Of a stretch of DNA of 64,000 nt, positions 1 through 12,530 are shown in pieces. Location: positions 16,802,001 through 16,866,000 of the forward strand of contig OZ316893.1 in assembly GCA_973895155.1 (NCBI GenBank), read 5' to 3'. A model generated the notes under the pieces. It had not been told where the DNA came from. It saw only the letters and a list, made by a program, of their open reading frames with translations, and did not search any database. Positions within the stretch are counted from its first letter, which is position 1; each line of letters starts with the position of its first letter. The position numbers and the translations under genes were made by a program. This stretch comes from Marsupella aquatica (taxonomy: Eukaryota > Marchantiophyta).

Positions 1-166
1 ATTTATGAGCAAAGCTCGGGCATTCAGGCTAGCGTGTATGAACAACTTGCATTTTTCACCAAGACCATCTTATAATTAGTTGACCTTCATTAGTCTGAAA
101 GTCTGCTGAACGGTCACTCTGCAACCAAGCAATGACCGATGCTCATACAATGAAGAGAATGGTGAC

Positions 167-3100
167 CTGAGAAAGGCGATTCCGGAGTAGAATCACTGAT
201 GCAGCATCAGAGGCGGCATCAATACTCGCGTGTACCTTGAGGGCCATCCCAACATCTGCACATGCCAATGCTGGTGCATCGTTCACTCCATCCCCAACCT
301 GCAGGTAAAACAAGGTCTCGAACTGACTCACAAGGTTTGAAAGCCAACATGTTTGGTTTCGAAGACGAGGGATAATCCACATCTTGCTGGGCTGTGCATG
401 AATGAAGAAACAGGTTACTCCAGTCTCACCATGGCCACACGATAGCCTTGCTCTTGTAAGCATAGGACAAGCTGAGATTTCTCTTGTGGACGCAGCTCGG
501 CATGGACTGCACCTTCCCTTATGCCAACTTCATCAGCTACGAGGGCGACAGAGGCAAGTTTGTCCCCCGACAAAACTAGTGTCTGCGTTTTCATATTCTG
601 TAATCTACCATACCCACAAGCCACGTTCACACGATCAGGGGCGCCATATTGCTTGAGATATAGTTAGACTCTGATTGCACCAATTGTGGGATGGAGTAAG
701 ACATGTAAACGGTGTTCACAAACTTGATCGAAATACTGAGACTACCAGCCGATCACTCACCTTCGAACGGTGTCTCGAGCATCATTTCGTAGTCTGTCTG
801 TCAAAGCAATTGCTCCAATAACTCCCTTTCCATCTATTCCAACAAAAACTACAGTCTGAGACTGATGTAGGGATGACGAGTCCATTTTCTTCCCCAAAGA
901 GTCCCGCAAGCTTTGTTCGAGTCCATGATCTCCTAACGAATTGCCCCCTGTGTTTCGAGTGCAACATCCTTGTACCCACTCAAATAGTCCGACCGCTACA
1001 ATAGAACCATTCACTTCAGCCAGTGCACCACACCCAGGTTCTGTAAGTTGACCTTGACTAGAATGGATATCTAAGTAAGACAATTCCACGTGTCGAATTA
1101 TTGCCGAAGCAATGGGATGAGATGTATTTTTCTCCACAGCAGCGGCTAATTGCACAACTTCTTCAATGGTGTAATCCTTAACAGTTGTCACTGCAGCAAC
1201 ACTTGGATATCCTTCTGTCAAAGTTCCTGTCTGTCACGAGTAAAACGTACGCAGTCAGAACGACTTTAATTTAACATATATGCGTTGCACCCTGTGAACT
1301 GTCGAAGTTCTTCCCCTTTGATAGAGACAGCTAGTACTTACAGCCAACCCTGGTTTACACAATAACGGTCACAGTAATTCACAAATGCAGACGGCGGTGC
1401 GAAAGAAATAGAAACAAGAGGGGTTCCATATGTATACCTTGTCAAATATTACCGCATTCACACCAGCTAAGCGCTCTAGAACATCACCTCCTCGAATCAG
1501 AAGTCCTTGTTTAGCCCCTAGCAACAGTACAGTGCATTATTGCGGGGTCAAGGCTCTCCCCAACAACACACTACTATAAAATAATTGGCATCCATTTTTT
1601 CTCTACAAACATAGAGATGGCCACTTGTAAAAGTTAACAGATGGTGTCACTCAAAATATAGGCCAACGACAATGTGCTATCACACTCCCTTGTCTTACCA
1701 AGAGAAGTGCCCACCAATACTGCTGTTGGAGTTGCCAAGCCAAGGGCACAAGGGCAAGCAACGACCTGCAGAATTGACACACCCACGATACCTCAAAATA
1801 CAAGAAACGAGCCTGGACACTTCTGCCCATTATGGCAGATACTTCCAGGTCGTCATGACAACTGTTCTGCCATACAACAGTTCAATAAACGTTGTCCACA
1901 CCCTAACCCCACCATTTCTCACCCTATCAATAAGTCTACTACTAAAGAGTACACTGAAAGACTAGCTTATATTTCCTTCTTTGAATGTTCGAAAAGCAGA
2001 TGGATTATTTCTCGGTTGAACGAGATATTACGACAAGTAAATGTTGGACTAAAAAAGTGTTCATCGTGCTTGTCATTGACAAGCCATAGCTCCAAGGTTC
2101 AAGCCGTGTGCCAATACCAAGCATGTGTCAGCTTGACATGTTTAAGGGACCCCAAAATATAAAAGCAAAAAGAAAACGTATGGTTGATTGATCAAGTGCA
2201 AAGGATGAGACGCTTAGCTCGTCTTGAACAGGAGAAAGGCAAGACGTAACTCACAAGAACATCAATAGCGAGCTTGAGGCTTAACAGAAGTGCACTGCCA
2301 TCAGGACCTGCGGCATCATTAAGAAGAACATCTGGCCAAAGATTGGTCCCAAGAAAGTACCTGGATCAATGGCAAGAAACGAGATGATCAAAGGGGAAGC
2401 AAGGTAGAATGAGAAGTACAGGGAACATAGGAGTAAGTTAGCGACAGGTCAGAAACAAACCAAAAGGAGAATGTGGTTCCAGAAAGTGCGATGATGCAAA
2501 AAGCGAACGGGCCTGCAATAAGATCTGCTAGTCGTTGTACTGGCGCTTCCCGCCCTTGCGCTTCCTCTACCTGTTCACCAAACTCAATTCAGTAGCTATT
2601 TTCTCCGAATGATAAACAGGAACACCGGCTAGTTGGCCTACTGCCGCCTGGAGGATACCTCATTAGTTTCTTTGTCTAGGTGAGACAGCCTGCTAAGTCA
2701 AGCTAAACTATGAGACCATGCTGTAATAATGACGAGCCACTTTTGAAGATCAATTTCTGTAGAGCATAGTTAGGAATTTGGGTGCCGGGGAACCACTAAC
2801 GAGGGCATTGACTTTGTCAGAGGACAATTTCTCAAACAGTTTCCCACGTAACCTTGCAGAATACAATGCATAACATCAAAATCTACTTGGCAGTAATTGA
2901 AAAGGGTCCTGTGCCGAAACAAGAACACACCAATTGGATAATATTTGAGACGGTGGATAAAGCTCCTGAAGTAGTAGCTTCAACTCTTAAAGGCCCCTCC
3001 TGAGATAGTAAACACATCGGTTTTGAAACTTCTCAATGTTGGTTCCACAACTACCAGAAAGTGGCCGGGCCAGTTTATGACCACAACGAACACACACATA

Positions 3101-6095
3101 TAGGACAGCATGAAGCGCCATGGTATAAAGTTACCACCAGTTTGTCTCTTCATATTCAAAGCAAAGTGAACACAATCAAACAAAACATTTTTGGTTCTGT
3201 GTCCAACAAGGTTCAAGCATTTACCCAGTTGATAGTTCCTGCTGACACAAGAAGACCCTTGGCCTTCGGTACAGGAAGAGGTTCGCCAGTGAGCATGGAC
3301 TCGTCCACAACGCTCCTTCCGGCAACAACCTCCCCCTGTGAAATGTCACAGGCCCCGTTTAATGAATTGACCTCCTTGCCCTCAGGTTATTCAACTGTAT
3401 GCCGATAAAGCACCTCTTGGAAGAAACACTTACATCAACCGGAATAGTTTCACCAGGTAGGACTAGCAGACAATCGCCAAGCCTCACTTGTTCAGTTGGA
3501 ACTCCAACAACCAACCCTTCAGTCACTCCCACTGCCTCATCTTTAGATACTTCACTTCTTCCAACTTCAGACACTACTAGTCGGGATGTGGAGGGCAACA
3601 ATGACTGTTGACACAGTAACAGTGAACACAAAACATCAGTATAATGCTCCACATTTCGGAACAAAGAAACTATCCCATTTTCAGTTGACAGAAGAATCAA
3701 AGAATATTATAAAAATAGAAGAACCAGACTATCTCAACTGCACGAAAATAAAATCATGTCCAACAAACATCTTACTAGAAGTTCTTGCATACTGCTAGAG
3801 GCTTCGGCACGAGCTTGTCGCTCCAATGCACGGCCCAGGAGCACAAAAGCCAACAACATAACCTGTGAGAACAGAAAGGCTGTAGCCATCAGCAACTTGG
3901 AAATCAAAACCAAACACACTATATGAAGTTGCAAAGATCTTCTCATGTCTACCTTCGTTCATTTTGCAGACACTGACATTGTACTCATTTACTTCAATAG
4001 TTCGGTTGAAAGAAAAAATGTAATAGCCCGATTGCTAAAAGTGTACTAACTGTGATATGGCTGCCGTTAGTTCATTTTGCAGACACTGACATTGTACTGA
4101 TTTACTTCAATAGTTCGGTTGAAAGGAAAAATGTAATAGCCCGATTGCTAAAAGTGTACTAACTGTGATATGGCTGCCGTTACCGAACGTCTTGCATGAA
4201 TTAACTTTAACAAGTCAAGATTTCCACCGTATAGTCTGGACTGGATGCAGAGAGACAACTAATTGAAACTTGCAAATTGAAAGGTTGGATTCAGCACCGG
4301 TTCGTCAAAGAATGAAGCATCCCAGTTGAGAAATGGGAAGGCCAATGAAACCTGACGAAAACAAGCATCTATTAAATTTAAATGTCATATTTCACAATAC
4401 TAGCAAATTACTTCAAGTGGCCACTAACAGCAAGCATTCGGAATTGGGGCAAAAGTGATATTTGCTTGAGAGTGGAGCAGCAAGCGTCAAAACTTACAGC
4501 ACTGATGAGAAATGCTGCACATGCGCCAAAGCCAACAAGAGTGTTCATGTTGGGAGACCTTCGCAGAAAGGCCTTGAAACCATCCAGAAGAAGTTCTAAG
4601 TACCTCCAAAACATATCCCCCCATCAGTTCCAGAAACTACATGCTCTATGTTCAGGCTCTGCTTTAGATCGCCAAAGTAGTCTAGTAAGTATGAATAACA
4701 AAATCATCCTCCACAGTATGGTTTGGTCAACTTTGCTAGAGTACACTTTCCCATCTCACAATTTCAGCGGCACTCTGACGAAATGCGACATGCCCACAAT
4801 TGCAGTCTAGGGTGCAATTATTATCACAACTAGATCAGCCATTGACCAATGATCACAGAATTTGTTGAGAAAGAATAACAGAGCCAGGTGGGCAGACACA
4901 GAGCATACCTCTCGCTGGTCCCAGGAGTGTAAGAGAAGCAACGCTGGCCTTCCAGATTGGATTGTGCAGAATTCCAAAAGCATGGCCTGCAGATTCGGTC
5001 ATCAAACCACGTAAAAAACTGAAAAACAATTCCCCCAAGTCGAGAGTAATTCGGTGATTTGAGTTATTTGTGTGCCTGACAGTAAGAGCACCGATATGCT
5101 TTATTCATTACAAGGAATTCTACACATCCAAGAAGAAGACAAATAGAAACGGCAGAGAGTGGCGCAATCACTTCTCGCTTTCCCGGAGAGGAGAGGAGAG
5201 GAGAGGAGAGGAGAATTGCAGATTAAAGAATTTAAACAGGACTATTGGTACTGAATGTACCTTCCATGAAGTCATGGACACCCAAAGAGTGCATGAAGTG
5301 AGTGGCATGGGTTCCACAACAAAGGGCAGCAAGAGCCCAAGCAAACGTCACTTGCCCTCTGCTTCTTTTCATGAGATCCTTTCTCTTCCTAGCAAGCTCC
5401 TCTCGCTTTCTGCTAATGCTCCCCTCCGCGTTTCCTGGTAACCTGGGCCTCGAGGGAAATCCACAGACAGTAAGACGTGAAGCCAGCTCATCCCTAACTC
5501 TCCCTTTGTCCTCCGACGTCTTAAGGGAAATAGCTGCAGTTTCTGTCAGTATATTCACAGCAACTGAGTTCACCCTCTTGTCTGCTACTAGTAGATTACG
5601 AACCCTGGCTACACAAGCCCCGCACATCATCCCTTGTACATCTAGTACCACTGAATCAAAGCCCGGAACCTCATCTACAATGTTTCCCTGCAGCTCTGGC
5701 TCGACAAGACTCGCATCACTCAAAGCACAGAATTTCCTCGATTTTCTTGGTCCAACCCCAGCTCGATCACAGCTACCACCAATCTTCCATCCCAACCTCC
5801 TTGCAGAACCTTCGCACGTCAGAGACAAACAATGAACGACACCCCTAGAACCGTTAGCACCGCTTCGATGAAAGGCGAGATTGTCCACAAATGATAAGGT
5901 TCTTCCCTTGTTTAGTTTGTAACCCGAAACTTGCTTTCCACGATGCAGACGACAAGCTGGTAGATGAAACCCTGAGAAAAATAAATTGCGCAAGCGTCTA
6001 ACTCGGAAAGACTTCCAAGCCCTCTCATCCTCTAATCTAGAGCGAGATACACAGGAGAGGTGAGACGGCCACGAGCTGAGGGCTTGAAAAGACAT
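167..6095 (-). CDS. PAA2/HMA8: Chloroplast thylakoid copper-transporting P1B-type ATPase (PAA2/HMA8-like), 3' partial
   Basis: Pumps Cu+ across the thylakoid membrane towards plastocyanin (family knowledge). Fifteen exons fit phase-consistently: 6095-5261, 4986-4909, 4595-4498, 4351-4298, 3862-3776, 3604-3434, 3335-3225, 2999-2931, 2570-2461, 2360-2255, 1765-1699, 1517-1438, 1230-761, 604-430, 298-167, giving 881 codons. Visible in order: basic, Ser-rich transit-peptide-like N-terminus; HMA metal-binding domain with GMMCGAC; transmembrane segments including the ALCCG...HSLG region typical of PAA2; actuator LTGEP; ion-binding CPCALGLATPTA; phosphorylation site DKTGTLTEG; nucleotide-binding SHPIA; hinge GDGVNDAP. 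The last ~75 residues (final membrane helices) should lie left of position 1. The start is the first Met at 6095, ahead of the plastid-type leader. No broken exon was seen, so this is probably the only intact host gene here. The PAA2 rather than PAA1 assignment rests on remembered motif similarity. Confidence 0.92.
3957..4182. repeat. 113-bp tandem duplication in PAA2 intron 4
   Basis: Two adjacent copies, 3957-4069 and 4070-4182, differ at only about two positions. They lie wholly inside the intron between the WDASFF exon and the next membrane exon, so the protein is unaffected. The near identity implies a recent duplication. Confidence 0.93.
5185..5214. repeat. (GGAGA)6 microsatellite in PAA2 intron 1
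   Basis: Six perfect GGAGA units inside the first intron of the copper-ATPase gene. Confidence 0.95.
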
Positions 6096-7486
6096 GATGT
6101 CACCCTGTCCAAACCGTCATAGATGATAGATTATGTCCTCGATTTCACAAGGTGCAATGCAATATAAGTAATCCCCCGACTCATTCTGTGAATTTGACTA
6201 CTTCTATTGACTACGTGGCCTTGAGCTGGGTTTCTGCTGTCGTGTCAAAGCCTGAAACACAAGCAACATTCAAGTGAGCAAGAATTCGCGGAGTTTGAAG
6301 AAAGAAATGGCATAGCGTCTATGCAAGGCAAATCATTCTGGCGAGTTGCCCAACCGGTGCATTATGAGAAGTCAAGTCTGACAGTTGTCATCTAAAGGCA
6401 AGGGAATCAATACCAGAGAAAGAGCCCAACGATGAGATAGAATGACTATCCAGAGTATAAAAACTGTTTGAAGTCAACCACCCTATACAGAGTTGACAAA
6501 GCACGACTACAAGAAAGTTGAACTGGGTAAACCTCAAAAATTAATTCCAGAGACTTAAGAGAGAAACGCAAACTCGTCTATACTACGAGCACAAAATGGA
6601 GTTTTCTTCCACAGCATTGAAGACGGAAAGTGAAAGCTGATAGAGAGAGAGTGAACATTACAAATTTAAGGATCACGTCGACTGCCAAGATTTGCATGCT
6701 GGACGAGGTTGAAGTAAAGCGCTTTCAGGTTGCTGCTGGGTTCATCAATCACTTTCTGCAACATCGGACCTTGTGCTCTTTCGCTAGTTGCCGCAATAAG
6801 TCGATATAATATGTTAGAATGTGGGGACCGAGGCAATTTAGCAGGGTTGAGTTATAGCTAAGGCGACTACTAATGCGCCGCCTCCTAATGCTTTCGGAAA
6901 CCCGCTGTCAATCGGGAATGTACATTCTTGATCACGGAATTATGTTCTCGACTCTGTTCGGACAGTGTAGAATTTTGAAATAACAATTGTTGTCAGGTCC
7001 TGTGGCATGTGAAGGGGAAGAAATCGTCCTGAGCAAACGTTTCTCCAAGAAGTGCCGCTACAATTTGGGAGAAACGCAGAGACAATCTAGGAGAAACGCC
7101 AGAGACGCAGTAGGCTAAAGAATATGAGTAACAGAATGTAGATCGAAATCTTCACTAGTGTATTGTGAAACAAAAGATCGAAATCAACCAGGTACGTCGC
7201 TATGGAGCTTTCTCACCTTGTATACTACGGTGACGGTAGTCGTGAGGAAGGGACTGATGCAGGAAAGGATACACTTATTCCAAACGACCTTCTTCTTATC
7301 CTTTCGTCCACCCATGGGCCCACAATGTCAGAAAGGGTTTGCTTTGGGTTTGCTTTCTGTTTTGGTTTGTCCTGGATAGAAAGATTCACCAAGTGGGAAA
7401 CGGTGGAGTGATTTAAACCAGCTCTAGCCATATAGCATGCTCATCCTGGAACATGCTTTACTTTTTGTCTTGTAGTGATATTAAGT
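6096..7486. other. Upstream region of PAA2; no gene recognised
   Basis: This should hold the promoter and 5' UTR, possibly with a leader intron, of the minus-strand copper ATPase. The only open frames (about 7158-7431) are short, overlap on both strands and have no recognisable motif. I see no clear TATA box I would defend. Confidence 0.5.
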
Positions 7487-7686
7487 GGACAAAAAATATA
7501 AATAAAATACATGCAATAAAAGCACATAGTGACCAATGGAAAGTACAATTTTATTACACAAAATTGCTACCAGTTGTACACAATGAAATCAAATAATATA
7601 AATAAAGCACATGCAATAAAAGCACATAGTGACTAATGGAAAGTACAATTTTATTACACAAAGATCCTACGAGTTGTGCACATATT
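7487..7686. repeat. AT-rich 100-bp tandem duplication
   Basis: Two copies with a 100-bp period share a long stretch around ATGCAATAAAAGCACATAG (at about 7511 and 7611) and a following segment ending TTTTATTACACAAA. The two copies differ at several sites, so this is older than the PAA2 intron duplication. No coding potential. Confidence 0.85.
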
Positions 7687-8216
7687 TCAGTGTGTTTTAT
7701 TAATAACTCTTATTCAATAAAAACCATAAACTTAGGAAATAAAGCCACAAGGGGAGCTTAAGACAGGATGTGCTGACATTTCTTAGAATCATTCCTTTCA
7801 CTCATGAGTATACTTAAAAGCGGTAGAAAATGAAGCTCTTAGTTTCTCTTTAGGACTTAACAAAGTTTGCAAATTAAGGGGGCTGCCAAAATAAATTCAA
7901 AACACTATAGAATACCAAAAATTTTAAAAGGGGTCCAAAAATGAATTAAAAATCTATGTGATACAAAGGATGCCCTTGTTAAGGTAAATTCAAATAAAAA
8001 TTCATGATACACAAATATGAATAAGACAAAACATGAGAAGTTGGATTCACCATATAGCAGCTTCAAAATTTCTATCCATAACAAAACCTGTATCCACAAG
8101 ATTTTACCATCAATAGTACTATTTCCGTGAAATTGTTTAGTAAAATGACACCGTGAGATGAGAGAAATGGGACAAGTCTTGGACTCCTCCCCAAGTCTTG
8201 GACTCCTCCCCATTTT
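7687..8216. other. Intergenic, AT-rich; 19-bp tandem duplication at 8173-8210
   Basis: No gene seen. A perfect 19-bp unit, CAAGTCTTGGACTCCTCCC, is repeated head to tail (8173-8191 and 8192-8210) just before the probable retroelement LTR. Confidence 0.6.
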
Positions 8217-8417
8217 ATGTGCCTAAGGGCAGTTTAAGGGATATGACTTTTAACTACACTATTTAGTCTCACACACTCTCTAGTCTCACACACTCTAATT
8301 AGTGTGAGGTTATATTTGAGGTAAGTGACAGTAATTAGGGTGTGTGACATGTCACACCATTTAGAATGGTAGTAAAGTATATCGTACTATCTAGGTATAG
8401 AGGTTTTGTATGTGTGC

Positions 8418-8424
8418 TATATAA
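8418..8424 (+). promoter_or_regulatory. TATA box of probable 5' LTR
   Basis: TATATAA inside GCTATATAAGC, about 320 bases upstream of the primer-binding site. This is the layout expected for the U3/R part of an LTR. Confidence 0.55.
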
Positions 8425-8744
8425 GCATTTAGTGTTTAGTTTGAGTTGGTGGTAGAGGGATAGTTTTCCCCTTGTGTTGACTCAAAGGCCTCATTTTTCA
8501 ATGTTGAGCCTTTGAGCACAAGCTTTGGTGGCTATGGTGTGGCTGACCAGGTTGTGTGCATGTCACATGGATTCCTTGAAGCACAAGGTGCTCAATGGCT
8601 TGACATACATATGTGATCGCATTGGATGGGATAGTTGTTCGATTTGCACCATTGAAGATTACATTGAAAGATCAGCTTTGAACTCTGGTGTACGGACTAT
8701 GCAAAAAAGTTTGATTTCATTGTGGTTTTGTTGTTGACGATTTG

Positions 8745-8764
8745 TGGTATCTCGGATCAGGTTT
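8745..8764 (+). other. Primer-binding site, tRNA-iMet type
   Basis: TGGTATCTCGGATCAGGTTT resembles the usual plant retroelement site starting TGGTATCAGAGC. A second weaker TGGTATCTCGATC follows near 8775. The site marks the end of the 5' LTR and the start of the internal region. Confidence 0.55.
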
Positions 8765-9442
8765 GAACACATCGTTGGTATCTCGATCTGTTACAAGTTT
8801 ATGTTGAGAAAGCTCTAGGGAATGCAAAGCTTTGAGTTGTTGAGTTGCAAGATTGGAGTTGTAGTTCACATCGATCGGCATTGCAGCATTTTGGAGGACT
8901 GATTGTGCGGTCGATGATCGGTAGCTATTGTCAACTATTGTGCGCGGATTGCTGAGAGTATTCGCTATAGTATTGTGAAGGCAAGTCGGTTGGACTTGTG
9001 ATTGTTTGTGATTCTAGTTCGGGACGGTTCCAATTGGGAGTTGATAGTTGACAGTTGAAGTTGTATGTTGCAGACTTGAGATTTGTCAAGGTTAAAATTG
9101 ACGGATAATGCATTTCTACAAAGAAAGTGATGTTTAATGTTGGTGAATTGTGTTGCCTGCAGCGACATAACGCTCCGCGAAGAGGCGAGGTGCGGCGGTG
9201 GCCTAGGGCACAAGGAAAACAAGTGAACAATGATTTTGTCCTAGAATTGTGGTGGGGTTTTTGCAGCAAAAGGGTTGTGAAGGTCTTCCGCACGCGCGAA
9301 ACATTGTTCCATTGTGGGTGCATATTGGAGACTGATCGGCTGCGGAACACCATTCTGTTGTGGTAGTTTTGGGAAGATTGGTCTGCCCCAAAACACTGTC
9401 ACCCATAGGAAAGGGTTGTTTTAGCATTTGGAGGGGCCACCC

Positions 9443-10663
9443 ATGGATGATTACCATGAGTTTCAAAAGGCTCATTTAGTGAATATTGAGGCATGGAGAC
9501 AACATTGGTCACCAAACTATGTGTCCATCACTTATGGCACAAGTGTGGTTGCCCAACCCATTGCTACAGCTACGGCTTCCTCTAGCAGCACTAGCTAGAG
9601 TGGCACTCTATCAGCATCCAACACTACTCCTATCAGTGTGATTGTGGTTGGGAGTGGAGGTACGCCAGCATTTAACCCTGTGATGAAGTTCTTTGAAGTA
9701 TTGAAGCAAAACTATCAAGGTGTGAGAACTGATAAGTTGAAGGGTCTTTAGGAGTTCTAGCGCAAGGCTAGAGAGAGCCTACGTGAGGCATACACTCGTA
9801 TGCAAAGGTTGATTATTGTCACGCAAGCAGTGACAAAGGCCCAAGTGGTCCAATTTTGGTATGCAAATTTGGATAGAGAATTGCGTCGTAGAGTGAGAGA
9901 TGTCACTCTATTGAGGGATTCAGATCTCACATTGGCTATAGTTTTTGCACTTGCTGAGCGCATTAAGCTCAATATGGTGAATGAGAAGGTGGTGACTTAT
10001 GGATTTGCCAAGGAAGCACCAAGGTTGCATCGACGCCCACACTGCAACCTATTGCACGTAAGAGCTAGAGAGAGAAGCCTACAACACGGGAATCTACTAG
10101 TCAAAGACCTATGCCCTCTTATGTTGGACAATAGTCAGGATATTGGACCTGTGGTGGGGATCATGCACAGATATTGCCCGGATAATAGAGAGCAAGAAGG
10201 GGCATCTATACCTGATCAACAACAGTGTGATCATTGTGGAGTTTCTGGACACACCAAATTTAAAGATAGATGTTTTGTACTTCATCGTAAACTACGACGG
10301 GAAGGACCACATGCATATGATCAAGGAAGAGGAGGTAGAGGTGGTGGACATGGCCGAGGCATGCCACATGCAAGAACACAAGGAGGTAATCTTGCTCCTG
10401 CCGTTACCACGGATCCTAAGTATGCAAAGGTTGCTCAATTGGAGCAACAACTAGCTACGATGGCTAGTTCTCAAGTTAGACCTACTGCTAGTGATGGGGC
10501 TTCTACATCCTATGGAGCTTCAACCCCTTATGGAGCTGATGGAGATCTTGCCACCATGGGATTTATGTGTGGCACTGCGCATGTTGATGCATCAATAGCT
10601 TTGACTCAAGGAGTAGTAAAAGCCCTTGAGCCCCGAGAAGCAGTGGTAGAATTGGATCCTTAG
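9443..10663 (+). pseudogene. gag polyprotein remnant of the 8.2-12.2 kb retroelement
   Basis: One frame runs from a Met at 9443 (MDDYHEFQKAHL) to the stop before 10663, broken by in-frame TAG codons near 9597, 9750 and 9759. It contains a retrotransposon-gag core (LREAYTRMQRLI to about LAERIKLNM) and a zinc knuckle beginning CDHCGVSGHTKFKDRC. The last spacing is six rather than the canonical four residues. A Gly/Arg-rich stretch follows the knuckle. Capsid/nucleocapsid role is family knowledge. At least two stops look like CAG to TAG changes. Confidence 0.8.
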
Positions 10664-11126
10664 AGAGGGGATGCTCGTTGTCAACAAAGCTCCCTCAATC
10701 ATTTACATTGTTAGAGGCAATTAAAACTACCTCTATGAACCTGGTTTGGACTAACCCAAGCGGGGGTAAGTTGGCGGAATCAAGTGATGTTGTGATAGGG
10801 ATGATAAGTACCTTGTTGGGGACGGCCACTACTATAGTGCGCACGCCAATATTTTTAGCTATAGATATGCTGACATTAAGAGTTAGTCCAGCAGATGGGG
10901 TTCAGATTGGCGGCCACATTATGCGAGGATACTCTAGTTGTTGCTTCTTGTGCAGAAGCAACGCCCAGTCCTGAAGCAGTGGAGTTGAATCCACCTATTG
11001 CCAGTGGTGAGACATGGCATGCAGCAGCGGCAAGGTTGATAGATTTACCAGCGTGCCCTGCCTATGAGAGGACTAGGTTTAAACCTAGTGTCATATCATT
11101 GGATAATTGGAGTGGTATCTTCTGAT

Positions 11127-11585
11127 TAGTTGGGCCTTCTCAAACAATATACCAGCCAGAGGAAGTGTTACTAGATACGGATGCTCAGCCCTTGATTTTG
11201 GGTAAGTCTACAATAAAAGGATTGGGGTTGCGTCCTGATGATTTGGAGGAGTGTCCCTTTCCCATTTAGACTTCATTGGGGAGACCTACACCTACACAAC
11301 ATATCACTTGACGAACACTTGAACTTAGGATTCAAGAGGATCACAAAGGATAATTCATGGATCCAAACTCGTGCTATTTTGACTAAGGCTGAGTCATATG
11401 ATGTCTTGGTGGGATGTACAGCTCTCTATCCTATGGGATTTGTTCTTGATTTTTGGAATGAAGTGGTGTCGTACTGGCTTGATTGGAAATCTGGAGATGC
11501 TCAATTGAGCCAATTGCCAGTGCAATTTAGTGGACCTGTTGGAGGCCCTAAATCTGCACCATTGTCTTTGGCAACATTTAATTAG
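11127..11585 (+). pseudogene. Retropepsin-like aspartic protease remnant
   Basis: The frame from 11129 reads LLDTDAQPLILGKS, a degraded retropepsin active site (normally D-T/S-G). After a frame shift the downstream part continues as SYDVLVGCTALYPMGFVLDFW, typical of the C-terminal half of the protease in some plant gypsy-like elements. Several frame changes make it inactive. It lies between gag and the methyltransferase-like segment. Confidence 0.6.
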
Positions 11586-11851
11586 TAGTGTGATTATTGG
11601 AACTGATGATTTGATTGAGGGTAACGAACATGCAATAGATGTTCTTGTATGGAGGCACATGAGGAACACTTGATGCATGGATTGCCTATTGATAATGTTG
11701 TAACACCAGTATGGGGTACTGGACAGGCCTTGCCACAAAGTGCAGCCCAATTGATACATGATGCATGGCGTCATGCTTTTACATCACAATTAGGAGCAGA
11801 GCAGTCAATTGCACAATGGACTAGTGACTCTTTCACCACTAGATACTACTC

Positions 11852-12195
11852 CTATTGCATGGCAATATCCACATGAGGGTATTTGTTTGTTGGATTTATT
11901 TGGTGGAATTAGCACAGGATTGGCTGTCATTCTTCAAGTCGGCATTCTTGTGCGTCATTATTTGTATGTGGAGAGTGATGAGACAATTCGTCAAGTCTCA
12001 TTACGTCATGTGGCATTGTTAGGCATTACCTACAGTTGTTGCCTTGCCAGTGAGGGCCGTTCATGGTTATCAACGTACATTACCAGCTGATATTTCACTG
12101 TTGGGGGCGGATCATTTGGATTGCGTTGGCCCCATTGATTTAGTGATTGCAGGTTGGCCATGTGTGATGCCTAGCCAGGAATCACTAGGCCAATA
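11852..12195 (+). pseudogene. Cytosine-5 DNA methyltransferase-like domain captured by a retroelement
   Basis: The first part reads GICLLDLFGGISTGLAVIL, a clear SAM-binding motif I (F-G-G-x-x-T-G-L), followed by a hydrophobic strand and acidic residue (HYLYVESDETIRQVS) as in C5-methylase motif II. After a frameshift near 12025 the text continues to IDLVIAGWPC, the catalytic motif IV ending in Pro-Cys. The usual Q-G-x-S after the catalytic Cys is replaced. The frame then ends at a TAA at 12193, so the target-recognition half is missing. C5-methylases captured by retrotransposons are known from a few algal and protist lineages (from memory). Dead as it stands. Confidence 0.72.
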
Positions 12196-12530
12196 AGATG
12201 GTAAACCCGGGTGGTATATACTAAATCACATTAGTATAAGGAGGAAAAACAGGAATTAAAATATAAACAATTAAGGGTAACCATGGAACCCGAGTTGAGG
12301 CCGGAAGTAAGGGTGCAGCGGCAACCAACGAGGCACAATTAGGGTTAAGGTATGCTAAGTACAGGCGGCTATGGGTAATCAACGGACAGTCAGGCAACGG
12401 CAGCTAGGAGGGGGGAAAGGATTGTTCACCAAGGATGGCAACTCATTTGCAAACATTGATCAAGCAAGGGATTGTAACAACTGTCAACTGCTTAGACAAA
12501 TATTGTGGGTGGAAGCAAATACAAGATGGG
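12196..12530. other. Junction between two retroelements; no gene seen
   Basis: Low-complexity, stop-rich sequence between the methyltransferase remnant and the first reading frame of the next gypsy-type element. I could not place an LTR border or duplication here. Confidence 0.4.

Larger units (their letters stand above)
8217..12195 (+). mobile_element. Decayed LTR retroelement with gag, protease and cytosine-5 methyltransferase-like domain
   Basis: Order on the plus strand: LTR-like promoter region with TATA box, tRNA-Met-type primer-binding site at 8745, gag with zinc knuckle (9443-10663), retropepsin remnant (from 11129), then a DNA-methyltransferase-like segment (11852-12195). No reverse transcriptase or integrase is recognisable in this interval. 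The element is therefore truncated, or the methyltransferase ORF lies before a missing pol. The 5' edge (TG at about 8217) is inferred; no 3' LTR was found. Stops are mostly TAG in gag, suggesting decay of CAG codons by deamination. Confidence 0.7.

Noticed and set aside
1-166. Last exon of PAA2 within the window
   Set aside because: No frame here matches the expected final membrane helices, so it is placed off the left edge.
7158-7431. Short overlapping ORFs upstream of PAA2
   Set aside because: Under 75 codons, on both strands, with no motif or conserved feature.
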